A DNA stretch of 64,000 nucleotides from Corylus avellana (Eukaryota > Streptophyta > Magnoliopsida > Fagales > Betulaceae): contig NC_081547.1 of NCBI RefSeq assembly GCF_901000735.1, forward strand, positions 5,146,001 to 5,210,000. Reading direction: 5' to 3'. A model generated the notes under the pieces. That model had not been told where the DNA came from. It did not search any database and was given only the letters and a program-made list of their open reading frames with translations. Made by a program: the position numbers and the translations under genes. Of this stretch, positions 47,978 to 60,618 are shown one piece after another (position 1 is the stretch's first letter; each line of letters begins with the position of its first letter).

Positions 47978-50900
47978 TATGCTATATGTCAAGCCGTACT
48001 TGTTTATGTCGCAAGGAGTAATATCAGGTATATGTAATATGGTCAGATACCTTTCATATTATCTATTATTTTCTGGGATTGCTTTGATTTCTTCTATTTG
48101 TTAAAATATTTTTGTGCTTATGCTTATTAAACTCTTTCATGTAGCATTCTTATGAATAATTTCTCTTATGGCAATGTGATTATGTTGTTTGATGCAAAAT
48201 TGTTGCTTTGATTCTAATCTGATCATTTTGTCATTATTCCAGGAACTTAAGAACTTAAGACCTCAACTGTATTCTGCTGCAGAATATTGTGAAAAATCGT
48301 ATCTTCACAGTGAGCAGAAACAGATGTAAGACTACCAATTTCATTGTACATAATTTACGCAATGAATTTATTGCGTTACATCGTTTCATTAGTGAGAGCT
48401 TATGTCATTTCTCACACTGCAGTTGTTGTATGACCGTATGATCTTAAAGATTTGCATGTAACTAAACCAACATCATCCTTGATGAGATTCCTACATGGCA
48501 CTCTCCTAGACTAAGAATTCGACTGAACTTCAATGGCATTATCACAGAATAAGTCGCGATGTCAATTAAATACTATGTAGCATCTAATGAAAAACTTAGA
48601 ATAGATGCATTCAACGCTTTTCAAAATTTGGATTTGACAAGAGTTTCTCTCTAACGTTGAAGAGTAGGACCAAAAAGTATATGAATTGCACTTGAAGAAA
48701 CAACACGGTAATTAGAATAAGGGACAGAATTTTAAAGCATATGGTCTAACAAACATAAACAATTAGATTGATTTGGAAACTTTTACAAGATAGGGCACAA
48801 TCGTGGGAATATAGGAGGGGCTCATGTTATGTTGGTCCTTACCTCTAATTTGCAACTGATATGTACATCCAATATATGTTAAAGATAGTATGTACACATT
48901 TTCTAAACTTTCTTATGTGGTTCAAGATGCTGAAAATAGACATGATGGTATATCATTGTCCTAGATAGAGTTGGAGGCTGTGCGGCTAACCTTAAGAATT
49001 TAGGACAAGGGATACAAGTCTTTGTTAAGTTTTTCGAGAGAGAATCAAAGATAATCTACATGGCAGAAAATTATTTTTGTATTTTTGTCTCAGGGTACTG
49101 GACAATCTGAAAGATTATGCTGTTCGGGCCCTGGTAAATGCTGTTGATCACCTTGGCACGGTCGCTTACAAGTTGACTGACCTTCTCGATCAGCAAGCGT
49201 TAGAAGTCTCAACCATGGAGCTTAGGATTTCTTGTCTAAATCAGGTAAATTGCTCACATTAGTCTAATTGGATGTGCTATTGTCGAGGGATTGTTGAATT
49301 GATAGAGCTGAACCAACATGATTTCTTAATATCAGCAACTTCTGACATGTCAAACATACACAATTAGAGAAGGCCTCAGGCAGCAGCAGTTGTTGGCTTT
49401 CATCCCTAGGCACCATAAACACTACATTTTACCAAGTAAGACTAACTATGATGAGCTTCTTTTAGAATTTATAATTAGTATGATGAGTTTTTTTTTTTAA
49501 ACTTCTTTTTTTTCTTCTCTTTCTAATTTTCTGGCTTCGCCTCCAATGTAGATTCTGTCAATAAGAAGGTACAATTTAGTCCACACATACAGACTGATGC
49601 TAGACAGAGCCACTTTCAACCTAGAGCTCGTCTTCAGCCTCAAGGTATGTACTTCGTAGTTTTTCAGTAGGGATATCTTGCTTTTTCAGTTTTTCATTTT
49701 GGTTTTGATGCTGCTTCTCATTTTGCATTAAGTGAATTTTCTATTATTTATCACGTGTTTTAAGCAGGTATCCTTGCATCAAAAACTCTTTCTTGGCATT
49801 TAGCCGCAGAAACGAAGTCTACCCTGAAAGGAAACCCCCATGCTTCAACCAGGTAACCAAAAAAGGTTCTTGTGTAAAGTTTCAAATGGTGGACACAGTA
49901 TCTCCTTTTCTGTTTATGTGTCTTTGTCTTAATATTTGAAGAGAGCATAAAGACTTTTTTCTCTCTTGGGTTTTTGACATTTTCCTTTTTGTGCAGCACT
50001 GAAGACCCAAAAATCTCTGGAAAGGCTTCTGGGGTTTTCCATCTTGTAGGTATGTCGAATTAGAGTCACACCTTGTCATATTTATCTCGTTTAGTTGCTA
50101 TTGGACTATAGATGGATATGATACTTATTCTTCAAGCTCATGTGCTTGCAGAGAATGAAGAGACTATCAGGAATAAATCCTCACCAGCTCATCTTCAATT
50201 TTCAAGTGGAGGTCTTGCTTCTAGTGCAGTTATGCAAACATTGACTGCCACGAGAAGGGTAATGTCAAAACAAAAAAGCTCGCAGACATGCGCAACATTC
50301 TTTTGCATGCTTGAGTATCAAAATTGAGAGTCGTTGGACTTTTTGTGTTTGCCATGTTATTTGCTTGAATTTCTTTATAAGCATGTGAACCATTTGTACT
50401 TATTAAAAGAGCGTGTTAACCATTTGTAAGTAACCTGGTCTGGGAAGGGTCATCAGTCACAATTATTTTTTAATGGTACATTATATCTTTCATGAAAGCG
50501 TCTTGAAAACTTCTTATGTATTACCATTTGATACTGTGGTTTGTTATCAATCTTATTGCCTTTCGTATTCCTACTTTCAAATTTATATCTTAACAAAAGT
50601 TTCTCACTGATGGGGATTAAACAATGTGATTTTGAGTAGGTGATAAGTTCCACATGTGGATAGTCTAGGCATTAATTTAGGCATGATTCTCACCAATTAT
50701 TATTGGCGAGACCCTTGCACATGAACTCAAGCAAAGATGTCAGGTGAAATCTAAAAGGAAAAAGCCTTGATATGCACTCAGCTGTGTGTTCTTGGAGCAT
50801 TTCAGCTTTTTTCTATTGTTGCAAGCTGATGACTGGGATGGGTTGGTAGGCTTGGCTATTGTTTAAATGCTGGCTCTGCAGCAGAACTATTCTATCGTCT

Positions 50901-52309
50901 TGGGGGATAGTACTGGGGCAGGTTGTGTTCTGAATGAATTTGCTTAGGAAGTTTGGGTTTTGAGTAGTCTTGGTTGGTGGGCATGGTTATGGGTGGTTTC
51001 TATCCTGTCTCTGCAGTAAACTCTATCTATCCAACATTAGGGTACTGGAGCATATTGTGTTCTAGTGGGATTTAGATGAGAAGTTCATGTTTTGAGTGGT
51101 CTGGGTCAGTAGGCATTGTGTTTCTGGTTTGCTTATGTCTGGTTCTGCTGAACTATTTTTATCTTATTCTAGTGCTAAGGCGGATTGTGACGCAGATGGT
51201 GGTGTGAACTATAATGCAATGTTATTATATAACTGCCTGTGAGTCACTGATGATTTTAATTGTCCTCAACTGAATTTGATGGCTTGGCAAGAAACAAGCA
51301 TTGATAGATCTGTGGGTACTAAAATACCCAACCCCTAGGATGAACTACCAGAATATTTTTAAAATACTGCACTTTCTGAGCAAGACTGGAAAGCACTGCT
51401 TTCAAAGCTGGAAGCTTTGGTTCGTGGCAGACTGCCTTGCACAGAGCATAAGAACACATCTTATCTTTCCTACAAGAAGATACAATATATGATGTTTGTC
51501 AACAGTGTGGAGAATCTTTTTGTTAAATCAAACTGGTGGTAATGTGGTGCACTCTTACAAGTGTGTTAGCTTTAGGCATGTGATTAATGAGACAACATTA
51601 TGCACATCAAGCAACTCAGTGGCTGTGTGTGCACAACAAAATCTGTTTCTGGAGACTGTTGATTATTTATCAATGGGCTGCATACCATGTGAAAGAGTTT
51701 ATAAGCTGATCCGAATTTGTTAGATTTTGTCGAAGTTCCCCACCGAAGTATTTCCTTTTTATACTTATTTCTACAGGTTTGTCTGATATAGTTTTGGGGA
51801 ACCACTGGACTATGTAGTTCTTTTCTGTCTTTAGGACAATCTTTTCTGAAAAAGAATATATTGTATCTGATAGAAAATAGCGTTAGATTAATATTTTCCA
51901 ATGCTGTTTATGTGTATTATCCAGAATGCATGTATTTCAAACATCAGATTGATCAGATAATCAGACTATTCAGTTGGTGTAGCTGTCTCTAGAAGATGGG
52001 TTGCATTTGACCAAAACTAGACAAGGATATTTGTTTCCTCATTGCACTGCACATTATTTCTTGTTCTGCTATACTTGTTACCTGTCTTAATAGATGAGTG
52101 AAATTAGAAAGCTGACGAAGTTCTTTTCTTTTTTTCTTTTTTTTTTTCTGTAGGACACAATCGAGAGTTCCAAAGCATTGACAGCTCACAGGTCATTTGA
52201 AAATCAAAATCGACAGATTGTACGTGTCCCTGTTCGCAGCAAAAGTGTACTATCAGCTTTCTTTGTCAAACAGAAAACACCAAAGCTGAAGGCTGGTTCT
52301 GTTGCATAA
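47181..52309 (+). CDS. ABIL1: ABI-like protein 1, subunit of the SCAR/WAVE complex
   Basis: Nine exons: 47181-47273, 48243-48325, 49094-49244, 49336-49435, 49552-49644, 49768-49852, 49997-50049, 50152-50258 and 52154-52309. All introns are GT-AG and the sum is 921 bases, 306 residues. ABI-like proteins join SCAR/WAVE, NAP1, SRA1 and BRICK1 in the complex that activates ARP2/3 and nucleates cortical actin during cell shaping. Visible: the N-terminal helical region with FDEVSMERSKSFVKALQEL (15-33), LRPQLYSAAEYCEKSYL and VLDNLKDYAVRALVNAVDHL, a coiled coil over LTDLLDQQALEVSTMELRI, a low-complexity middle and a conserved C-terminal end with FFVKQKTPKLK. The plant protein lacks the SH3 domain of animal ABI. 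The last intron is 1,895 bases. Length is close to the Arabidopsis protein. Confidence 0.92.
47940..47975. repeat. (TA)n microsatellite in ABIL1 intron 1
   Basis: About 17 uninterrupted TA units. Likely length-polymorphic. A G-rich run (GGGGGGGAGGGGGG, about 47738-47751) lies 190 bases upstream in the same intron. Confidence 0.85.
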
Positions 52310-54224
52310 ATCTTTTAAAGAAATCGAAGATGTTGCCCTGCAAACCTTCCCAATTATTTGAGTCAAATTGCCGGGAAATATCTTCGGTGCTTGATGGGCT
52401 GTTTTCTTGGCCACTAGTTCAGAAATTGCTTGAAATGAAATTCACTCTACTCCAACCCTTTCATTTGGCTGCTAATAATGAGAAAAAAATGTGCTTAAAA
52501 TCCTCCTAATGAAGACTCTCAGGATCTGCTCGCTCGAGTATTAGCCCTAATCCATGATGTCATGATATTCTTTGTCCAGAGTATGTAAGTTCTATGCCCA
52601 TGCTTGTGATTTATCACTGTTCATACACTTGTACATGTAACAATGTAGTGAATAAGAACATTTTGTGTCAATATTGCTGATTGATGATGGTTAAGCATTC
52701 CTAGTGTTGCTTCAACTATATTTGGGACCAGTAATCACCAGCTAAGATCAGGAGCTAATGGAGTTCCTTATTTTCTAACCATCGTTTTAAAGTTAAATTA
52801 TTCAGATTTTGCCACCTCAATATTTAGCACTTTTAACATATTCTCAATCCTTAACAAATATTGAGTTGATAAAAGTAAGATAAATGTTGAGGTGGTAATA
52901 TCTGAATTATTTAGTACAAAAACAATTGTTGAGATTTTAAGAACTCTAATATATCTAGAGTCATAAGGGAACTCTGGAGGATCCAGATGTAATTATTCAT
53001 ATCTTGATTACCATGATTCCAAGATAGTTGGGATCAGATGTGTTTCTAGAACAAAAGGACATGGCTTGATATTCTGAGAGCTTTTGCCATCGATGAAAGT
53101 TTGCCAGATTATAGCTGTACTTCTTTCTGCAGGTATGTTTCCCTTTTTTCTATATGAACTATGCCTGTCTTACTTTCTAGTTTCTGGTGCAGACTGCAGA
53201 GTCCTTTAGAAAGAAAGTATATACTGCAGAGTCCTTTAGAAAGAAAGTATATTTATCATGTTTTCTGTACATGCCTCTATTTTTGATGTCACGTTTGAAT
53301 AACATTCGTTTAAAATTTTTAGGGCATTATTACCATCTAGAGTTTTTAAAGCTGAAAAATCTCAACTTTTATTTTTAAAATAAATTGCCTCAATATTTAC
53401 AACTTTTAAAATATTTTTAAATTCATAATTAATACTAAATTAATAAGTATAATAAAATATTGAGTTGATAACTATGATAAAGATTGAAGTGACTAAAGCC
53501 TCGTCTATTTATTTTAAAAACATCCATTAAGATTTTAGGAACTTTACTTTTACACGTATTGTTCTTTTATCATCAACTGAAAAGAGAAAAATAAAAAGGA
53601 AATAAATAAAAGAAAAAATATTTGAGGACCACCTTGTACTTTTTTAAATCTCAAATTTCATTATAAATAAATAATAAAAATAATGTAAACAATATTTTTC
53701 ACATCATTCTCATTAAAAAATAGAAAAATAAATAATAGACGGGGTGGCCATCATAGGTTGCACACGTTTTTTTCTTTTTTGGCTTTAAGTTTTAATAAAA
53801 TAGCATAATAGTATGCTTATAACTCATTACTCCTTGTGGCTTTAAGGACTTTATTTTTCTTTATCTCAATTTCGATTCATATCCTAAATAGAAGCTCACT
53901 TATGGTTAAAAACGAAAATTGTACTTTCGTCCAAAATCTGTTTATAAAATTGACGGAATCCTACGTCAACCCAATAAGAAACTGTCACGTGCTCATATCT
54001 CATATTAAAAATAAATAAATAAAATAAAAACTAAAAATATTTAAATAATTAGAAAAGTTATAAAATAAAAAAAAATTAAAAAAAAAAAGAAAAAAAGAAA
54101 AGAAGAAGAATGGGTGGCTTGAGCTACCTTTTGTTAGAATTTTTTTTTTTTTTAAACTGTTTTGATAACCTGGTAACATTTTTTTAAGTATTGGATGTAA
54201 AGATCAACATGAATTAACGTAAGA
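52310..54224. other. ABIL1 3' region and following AT-rich DNA with small MITEs
   Basis: The first 350 bases should be the ABIL1 3' untranslated region. A foldback MITE lies at about 52785-52928 (ATTCAGATTTTGCCACCTCA and its mirror TGAGGTGGTAATATCTGAAT), and a decayed relative at about 53300-53545. A 30-bp tandem duplication (ACTGCAGAGTCCTTTAGAAA...) is at 53193-53252. No gene. Confidence 0.5.
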
Positions 54225-54233
54225 TAATAACTC

Positions 54234-54943
54234 TAACCAGTATGTGGTGTAAATCCGCTCATTTACAGCATCCACTACAATTTTGACACCTCAAATTATT
54301 TCACTAAATAGAATAAACACAAAACACTGAATCCAACCCAAAACCAGAACGTTAAGGGCAGCAGTAACACATCATAACGTTAAACCCAAAACCCGATCCT
54401 TCATAGCCTCTCTTCTTTCTCCTCCATAGCCTCTCTTCTCCGTTTCTTGTAATCCACAGTACCCATCTACCTCTCCTCCGTTGGAGCCAGAAAACCCAAC
54501 GACGCCACCGGAATAGCAAGCCTTGCCAGCCTCTTCCTCTTCAGAACCGTATGCAGCGATGTCGTCGACAACCCAGAAGCCAAAGCCGAAGGAGAAGACA
54601 ACGCAGTTGGTGGCTTTGCAAGCCGAATCTAGTGAACTATGATAAGAAAAAGAAAGGGATAAAGCAAGACCTAAAGAAAAATTTCTCACACTGATGTCTG
54701 TGTTTGTAATTGTGATCAAGCCAGTGATTTTGTGTCTTTGATTAAGACAGTGGTCTTGGCATCTGGCGAAGAAGGAGGGTGCAGAGTGTAGGTAGATCCA
54801 TGGTTTCGTTGAAAGGGAAAACAAGAGTTTGCTCATCCTGTGTTTTCGTTCCTATTTTATTTCATGTTTCAAGTTGATGTGTCCAATTTTTATTGGATGC
54901 TGTAAATAAGTGGGATTACAACCCAACCGGATAGTAGGGGTTC
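54234..54943. mobile_element. Mutator-like TIR element with 9-bp target site (family C, copy 1)
   Basis: The left end (TAACCAGTATGTGGTG, then CATTTACAGCATCCA) is mirrored at the right (GAACCCCTACTATCCGG, then TATTTACAGCATCCAAT when inverted). TAATAACTC (54225-54233) and TAATTACTC (54944-54952) match at eight of nine positions. The interior is GC-richer, non-repetitive DNA (54360-54640) with frames on both strands, including a minus-strand frame to 54836; it looks like captured host sequence, but the source is not recognised. The right terminus is homologous to that of the neighbour at 54995. Confidence 0.7.
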
Positions 54944-54994
54944 TAATTACTCAAAAAAAAAAAAAAAAAATCCTTAAGCAATCCTACTAATTAA

Positions 54995-55990
54995 GGGAAA
55001 ACCTGCTATGCGGTCTGTCTGCAAAAGCTAAGTTTTGCAGCAACCAATAGAAGAGCTACACCTATGCTAGATACAATTAATATAATAGGAGCAAAAACAC
55101 TGGAATAAAAACACTTAATATAACCATTTTTTTTATCTTATTCATCCCTAACACAACCTAAAGACACGCCCCTGCCCTTCTTCCTTCTTTCTCCCTTCTT
55201 CCTTCTCTTCCTCATTCTTTGCCGAACCAGAGAACCAAAGGAAACCCATTGAGGTTGAGGCTTGATTTTTGTTTCTATGCTTCTTCTTCCCCGAAACACA
55301 CATCAAACATTTTTTTTCCTCTTCTTCTCTTTCTCTCCCATTCATCTTTTTTTCCTCTTCTTCGCTGGACCCGAATCCCGCTCCGGTTGGCGATAACACC
55401 AGCTGTCTCGCCAATCCCCCGCAGGTCTCGCAATCCATCCTCACGGTTCGCCGAACCATGCCCTTGATCGCCGGAAACAGAAGATGTCAAGAGTATGAAA
55501 ACAGAGGAGGAAAATGCAAAAATGCAGTTGCTAACAGAAGATACTCAGTCATATTCATTGGCTTTGGAGTGTGGCTGTTTTGCTGAAAACCAGACAAACC
55601 AGTCTTGCTGGGCGTTCGCCAGACCCACGTGGGTCTGGCTAGACCCATTCATGTGAGCCGCAAATTCGAAACCCATGAACGAAAATTCCAGAGAGGGAGA
55701 GACGTTTTTTTTTTAAAGAAATGTTCAAATGAAAAAGGTTGGAATGGTGTTTCAGAAAGAGATGTACTCATCTACAGAAAGGGAGGGAGAGACGTTCCGA
55801 CGAAAGAGATGGTGTTTCAGAGAGAAGAGGAAGAGAATAGGAAGAGTATTTTCGATTTATTAAAGAGACAGAAGAATTTATTAGGTGTTTCAGTTATATT
55901 ATGTATTTGTGCAATAAGGTGACGTGTCAATCAACCATTGGGTGCTGCAAAAGGTTGGAAATGCAGACCGACCGCATAGTAGGGGCTCCC
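54995..55990. mobile_element. Mutator-like TIR element with perfect 9-bp target site (family C, copy 2)
   Basis: The element starts GGGAAAACCTGCTATGCGGT and ends so that its inverse starts GGGAGCCCCTACTATGCGGT; both are followed by GGTCTGCA- and GCAGCAMCCAAT-type blocks. ACTAATTAA flanks it exactly at 54986-54994 and 55991-55999. The 996-bp unit carries about 750 bases of heterogeneous sequence (55150-55900) with open frames on both strands, of the composition of a gene leader and first exon. The cargo source is not identified. Structure and target length fit a Pack-MULE. Confidence 0.8.
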
Positions 55991-56009
55991 ACTAATTAAT
56001 TAAAAAAAA

Positions 56010-56258
56010 TTAATGCCTAAAACGACGTTGTTTTGGGCTGGGTAGGTGTTGTAGTTTTAGGACACAAAACGGTGTAGTTTTGGGGTGAGGGTAAAATGGG
56101 CATAAAAAGTTAAACTATTTGACTTTAACGTTAAAAGGGTCCAAAGTGAGAGCAAACCAAAGTTTAAGGGGCCTAAGTGAGAGTTTTGAAAATTCAGGAG
56201 GTGTTTGTCAAATCAGCTGAAACTTCGAGGGACTTAATGAAGTTTCCCTAAAAAGAAA
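56010..56258. mobile_element. Solo arm of Mutator-like family B
   Basis: From TTAATGCCTAAAACGACG through GGTAGGTGTTGTAGTTTTAG, GACTTTAACGTTAAAAGGGT and GAAGTTTCCCTA, this matches the right arm of the nested element at 25667-26607. The left arm is missing. It starts ten bases after the target site of the neighbouring element. Confidence 0.8.
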
Positions 56259-56902
56259 TGATAAAAGCATAACTTTGGCCCAATTTTTTTATGAGATTTT
56301 TTTAAAAAAAAAAAATTTAAAAAAAAATCTTAAGCAATCCTACGTAGTCCTTTTTTATTTTGGTATTTTTTTTTTCATAATAATAACATTTTTTTTTTTA
56401 AATGACAATTTTATGAAGAAAAATATCATTTTTTTTTTTTTAGATACCAAATAAAAAAAAGACCACGGATGTTATTGTTTTAAAAAAAATTAACTTTTTT
56501 AAAAATAAAAAATAAAAAATAAGAAAAAAATTTGGCAAAATTGAACCTTTCTCATGCCTAAAAAAAAAACATGTAGAATTTATAATTTTTTTAAATTGAA
56601 GGAAATGCTGATCCTCTCTTTCAGACTAGCTGTTCGATCCGCCGCATGAACATCGATAGTTCGATACCCTTCTTAACTCATCACTCTCATTCATTCTCCT
56701 TCTTACTCCCTCAGATCTCCGGTATTTCAAAGATTTCAGCAAACCCAAAACTTTTACTCAGATTCAAAACGTTCAAAATCTATCTTCTTCAATTCCCTTC
56801 TCCATCCTCGCTGGGATTCCCCGAGAAAATCCCGAATTCCCATATCAAATCCCCTCCTTTCCCATTTCAAACTGAATCCGAAAGCCCCAGAAGACCCATA
56901 CA
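56259..56902. other. Upstream region of the xylosyltransferase gene
   Basis: 56280-56600 is dominated by A and T runs. From about 56600 the composition changes to the C/T-rich style of a plant leader. An ATG at 56646 opens an upstream frame that overlaps the main start out of frame (to 57026). It would matter only if transcription begins before 56646. Confidence 0.4.
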
Positions 56903-59526
56903 ATGTCAAAGTTACTGCACCAAAGACCAATTCATAACCCGCTTTCAGATCCATATCCGTTATCCCCTCGCTCTTCCTCAACCTCCCAAAGACCCATTTC
57001 GATTTTCAGCCCGACCACGCTTCTAGTTCTCCTCTCTCTTCTGGTAGTCCTTGGGGTTTTCTTGCCCTGGGTGGGCATGCCCGAGTTCATCTTCTCGAGC
57101 ACCAGACCTTCCCTTTCGAAGTGGCGCGACTACACGCTCGCACAAGCGGCGTCTTTTGTGGCCAAGAATGGGACTGTGATCGTTTGCGCTGTGAGCCAGC
57201 CTTACTTGCCTTTTCTTAACAACTGGTTGATTAGCATTGCCAGGCAAAAGCATCAGGATAAGGTGCTTGTGATCGCCGAGGACTATGCCACGCTCTATAA
57301 GGTGAACGAGCGGTGGCCCGGTCACGCCGTGCTCGTCCCACCGGCGCCCGATGCTCAAACTGCCCATAAGTTTGGTTCTCAGGTAAAATTTTGGTTTTAA
57401 CAACTGGATTTTATTTATTTTTCCATAACATGTGCGTTTAAGATTGTATGTTAAGTGGTCGGTCAATTCAAGTCTCTGTAACCGGAACTTATCGTGCTTC
57501 TTGATTTTTGTTTGTCTGTTTTGGTACTTGGACTTTGTTGCTACATTGGTAAAGACTTGCGATTGGTAGTTATGTGATAATCCACCCAATCATTGTAATT
57601 GCAATGGCTGTGCTTGAATTATAGGGTGAACACACCAATTATTAGTTCTTCTTGTTCACTTGAGGAGGATATGGGATTGAAGTTAAAAAATGATCGTTGT
57701 TATGTTTATTCTTAACTTTCTTTCTTTCTTTGTAGCTCCCTTTTTCTGTTGTGTTTTCAGCATGATTCTGATCAATAATATGAAAAGAAGATGGCTTGCC
57801 ACCAAAATTTTAAGGGGATATTTTCTTTAACAATTTGTTTTTCCCTTTGATGTGCTCTAGTAGTATGGACTAAATTTTGTCATTTCGTTTAAATGTTTCC
57901 TATTTGTCCTGCCAACTTGTATAGATTTGGAAATGTTTATCCCCATGGTTTATTGAGTTAATTGCATTTCGGAAGTAATCCTTGTTGGTTTCATTGTACA
58001 GGGATTCTTCAATTTTACATCCCGAAGGCCGCGCCACTTACTGCACATTTTGGAGCTTGGATATAATGTCATGTACAATGACGTTGATATGGTCTGGTTG
58101 GCTGATCCGTTTCCTTATTTGCAAGGGCATCATGATGTGTACTTCACAGATGATATGGCGGCAGTAGGTGCACTAATTTGCTTCTTGCCTTTGCTGTGTG
58201 CCATTTATAAAATAGAGTGCTCTGTTTTAGATTAAGACCAATCCATTCCACATAAACCCAGATAGATAATGAAATTAGAATATGCTGGACATCAGTTGAA
58301 ATATCTTTGTCTTTTGGATTCCAGTTGAAATTTATTTTGTTAATATCTTTTTTTTTTTTTTGCAACATCAGAACATCATAACAATGAACACCACCTAATT
58401 CCATTCTACGGGTGCCTGCCTTGAAAAGTTGATTTCTTGTTGCTGAGATCTTTCAGATGCCCTCTAGATACCAAGTGAATGGCTGCTTTTTCCTGTTCTT
58501 TCCCTAGCCCTTGGCTCAAAAAAGCAGAGGAGAACTGCAATAAAAAAAGAAAAGACCTTTAATTCCAAAATCTATCAAGATCCCCACCCCACCTCCCCAG
58601 GCCAAGTCATTGAAAGTCATTTGGTGGGTTTTAAGCTTAGTCAATAAGATCAAATCAATCTGGCTACGAAACTTCTTGATTGTAATAATTTCTTATTGTT
58701 CATTACTGCAGAAGCCACATGTTAACATCATCAATAATTTTTTCTTTCTGGATGACCAGGTTAAACCGCTGAACCACTCCCATGAGCTACCGCCTCCAGG
58801 GAAAAAAGGGCGCACTTACATATGTAGCTGCATGATATTCCTTCGACCTTCTAGTGGTGCAAAACTGGTTATGAAGAAGTGGATTGAGGAACTTCAAGCA
58901 CAGCCATGGTCCAAAGCAAAGAAAGCGAATGATCAGCCTGCTTTCAATTGGGCATTGAACAAAACTGCTGGAGAGGTTTGTCCTCTTTGTGTTCTATTGT
59001 CACCTTTCTGGTTTGTTTCATGGCCCGGACTTCCCAAAAAAAAAAAAAATAGTGAAACTTTCTCATTTTAATATTTCCATGAAAGTAGAATATTAAAAGG
59101 CCTCGTGAGGGTTTTCTGCTTCTATTGAATGTATTGCCATGTATTTTTAAATAACATAATGATGAAATCTTGATATAGTGGGTTTTCTGCATGATCTGGT
59201 TGAAATACAGTGAGAATTATTGGATTTTTTACAACTTCAATTTCTGAAATGTCTATACAAGCTGTATTGTTTGGAATCTTCAGATAATGTGATGTTTGAA
59301 AGTTTTTCTGCAGGTGGATCTCTACTTGCTTCCCCAGGCAGCATTTCCAACAGGAGGATTGTACTTCAAGAACCAGACATGGGTGCAGGAAACCAAGGGA
59401 ATGAATGTTATAATTCACAACAATTATATCACAGGTTTTGAGAAGAAGATAAAGCGCTTCCATGACTTTGGCCTCTGGTTGGTGGATGATCATGCCCTTG
59501 AGTCCCCTCTAGGCAGACTAAGATAA
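56903..59526 (+). CDS. MGP4: UDP-xylose:fucose alpha-1,3-xylosyltransferase (GT77, RGXT/MGP4 type)
   Basis: Four exons, 56903-57382, 58002-58163, 58760-58975 and 59314-59526, all phase 0 with GT-AG introns, give 356 residues. The enzyme transfers xylose from UDP-xylose to fucose in side chain A of the pectin rhamnogalacturonan II; it is a type II Golgi membrane protein, and loss of MGP4 in Arabidopsis blocks pollen-tube growth. Seen: a short cytosolic tail (LHQRPIHNP), one transmembrane segment (about 37-58), then VIVCAVSQPYLPFLNNWLIS, LVIAEDYATLYKVNERWPGH, the nucleotide-sugar DxD in YNDVDMVW (Asp187, Asp189), PPPGKKGRTYICSCMIFLRP, ANDQPAFNWALN and the C-terminal WLVDDHALESPLG. Nothing essential is missing. 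The exact member (MGP4 or RGXT1/2) is by overall resemblance. Confidence 0.92.
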
Positions 59527-60038
59527 GGTGAAAACTTTTATCCCCATGTAGAATCAAGCAGACTCTTGTTAGTCATTGTCTATTGCTCCAAGCCAGTGAA
59601 CTCCACCTTCTTGCGCAATGACTACTCCCATGAACTCTGTGGAAGGAAACCTGGCATTAGCAGCTAACTTTTTTATGTGCTGATGGATTCTTCAAGAATG
59701 TAAAGAATTTCAATGATCCCATCTGGGCAGAAATTTCCTATGGCTTCTCTGGTGTTTTGGCAGGAGATCCAGTCAGCATAAAGGAGATGTCAGCCAGTTA
59801 CCCCAGTTTGATATATGTATGCAATATTGTCCATTATTTTCGTTTCCTTAAAAGTTTACTTTTTTCTTTTGAAATTCAATTTTAATAACAATTTATTACT
59901 CCATGTTATGGACTTCATTTTGTTGTGTAATCTTCACCAAATAAGTCATTATCTTCAAGATTTTGTGTGATGTTTTCGGTTACTTGTATAAACCACCAAC
60001 ATGGAGAAAATTAGATCCCGGCAATAATTGCTATTAAG
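59527..60038. other. 3' region of the xylosyltransferase gene
   Basis: Presumed 3' untranslated region followed by AT-rich intergenic DNA; no gene or repeat recognised. Confidence 0.4.
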
Positions 60039-60150
60039 TTTTTATTTTTTATTTTTTGACATGTTCACACAAGAAGGGAGGAGAGATTCAAACTAGTGAC
60101 CTCTGCTTCATAAGGCATCGTTCTCAACTGACTGAGCTATCCCTTAGAGA
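60039..60150 (-). mobile_element. tRNA-derived SINE (same family as 1658-1773)
   Basis: On the minus strand it reads AAGGGATAGCTCAGTCAGTT, then GAAGCAGAGGTCACTAGTTT (B-box region) and an A-rich tail ending near 60039. Aligned with the copy at 1658-1773, the two share the head, the GGTCACTAGTTYGAATC block and the ATGTCAAAAAA end. Its target duplication was not resolved. Confidence 0.7.
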
Positions 60151-60546
60151 TTTTCTCCTTTTGTTTTGGTGACTGGTAAATGTCATGTGAATTAAAACTT
60201 TGACCAAATTTAAATGACCTACTCGTAGTGATGCATAATTACATCAACACAGTTTAGAAAACACACTCAAACGACAATCACCAAGGATAGAGTTTTTTCT
60301 TAGAAAAAAAAAATTAAAAAAAAAAAAGGGTTGAAAGAATATATTTTTATTGAGTCTATAAAATTGTGATACCTCACTTAACTTATTAAAAACACATACT
60401 TTTTTTTGGTGATAGAGTTTAATAACGCATCTATCTAACTGGTGTAAAAATTGTTACTTTAGGTCTTGCCTTAAAATAGGGATGCAAGATTACTTAAAAA
60501 TCATGATTTTGAGCACTCCAAGAAGAAGCTGTTAACAATCAAAACA

Positions 60547-60618
60547 TGCGTCTGCCGGGAGTCGAACCCGGGTCTATTGCTTGGAAGGCAATTATCCTAA
60601 CCGTTGGACTACAAACGC
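60547..60618 (-). tRNA. tRNA-Gly (anticodon UCC)
   Basis: A 72-base cloverleaf on the minus strand: acceptor GCGTTTG/CAGACGC (one G-U pair), D arm with AGTCCAACGGTTAGGAT, anticodon arm TTGCCTTCCAAGCAA with anticodon TCC, and T arm CCCGGGTTCGACTCCCGG, which contains a perfect B box. Discriminator A; CCA is not encoded, as is normal for a nuclear gene. No intron. A T-run follows downstream within the expected range for Pol III termination. Confidence 0.95.

Noticed and set aside
54372..54836. 154-codon minus-strand frame
   Set aside because: Lies inside a Mutator-like element, changes composition halfway and shows no recognisable domain; reported only as cargo.
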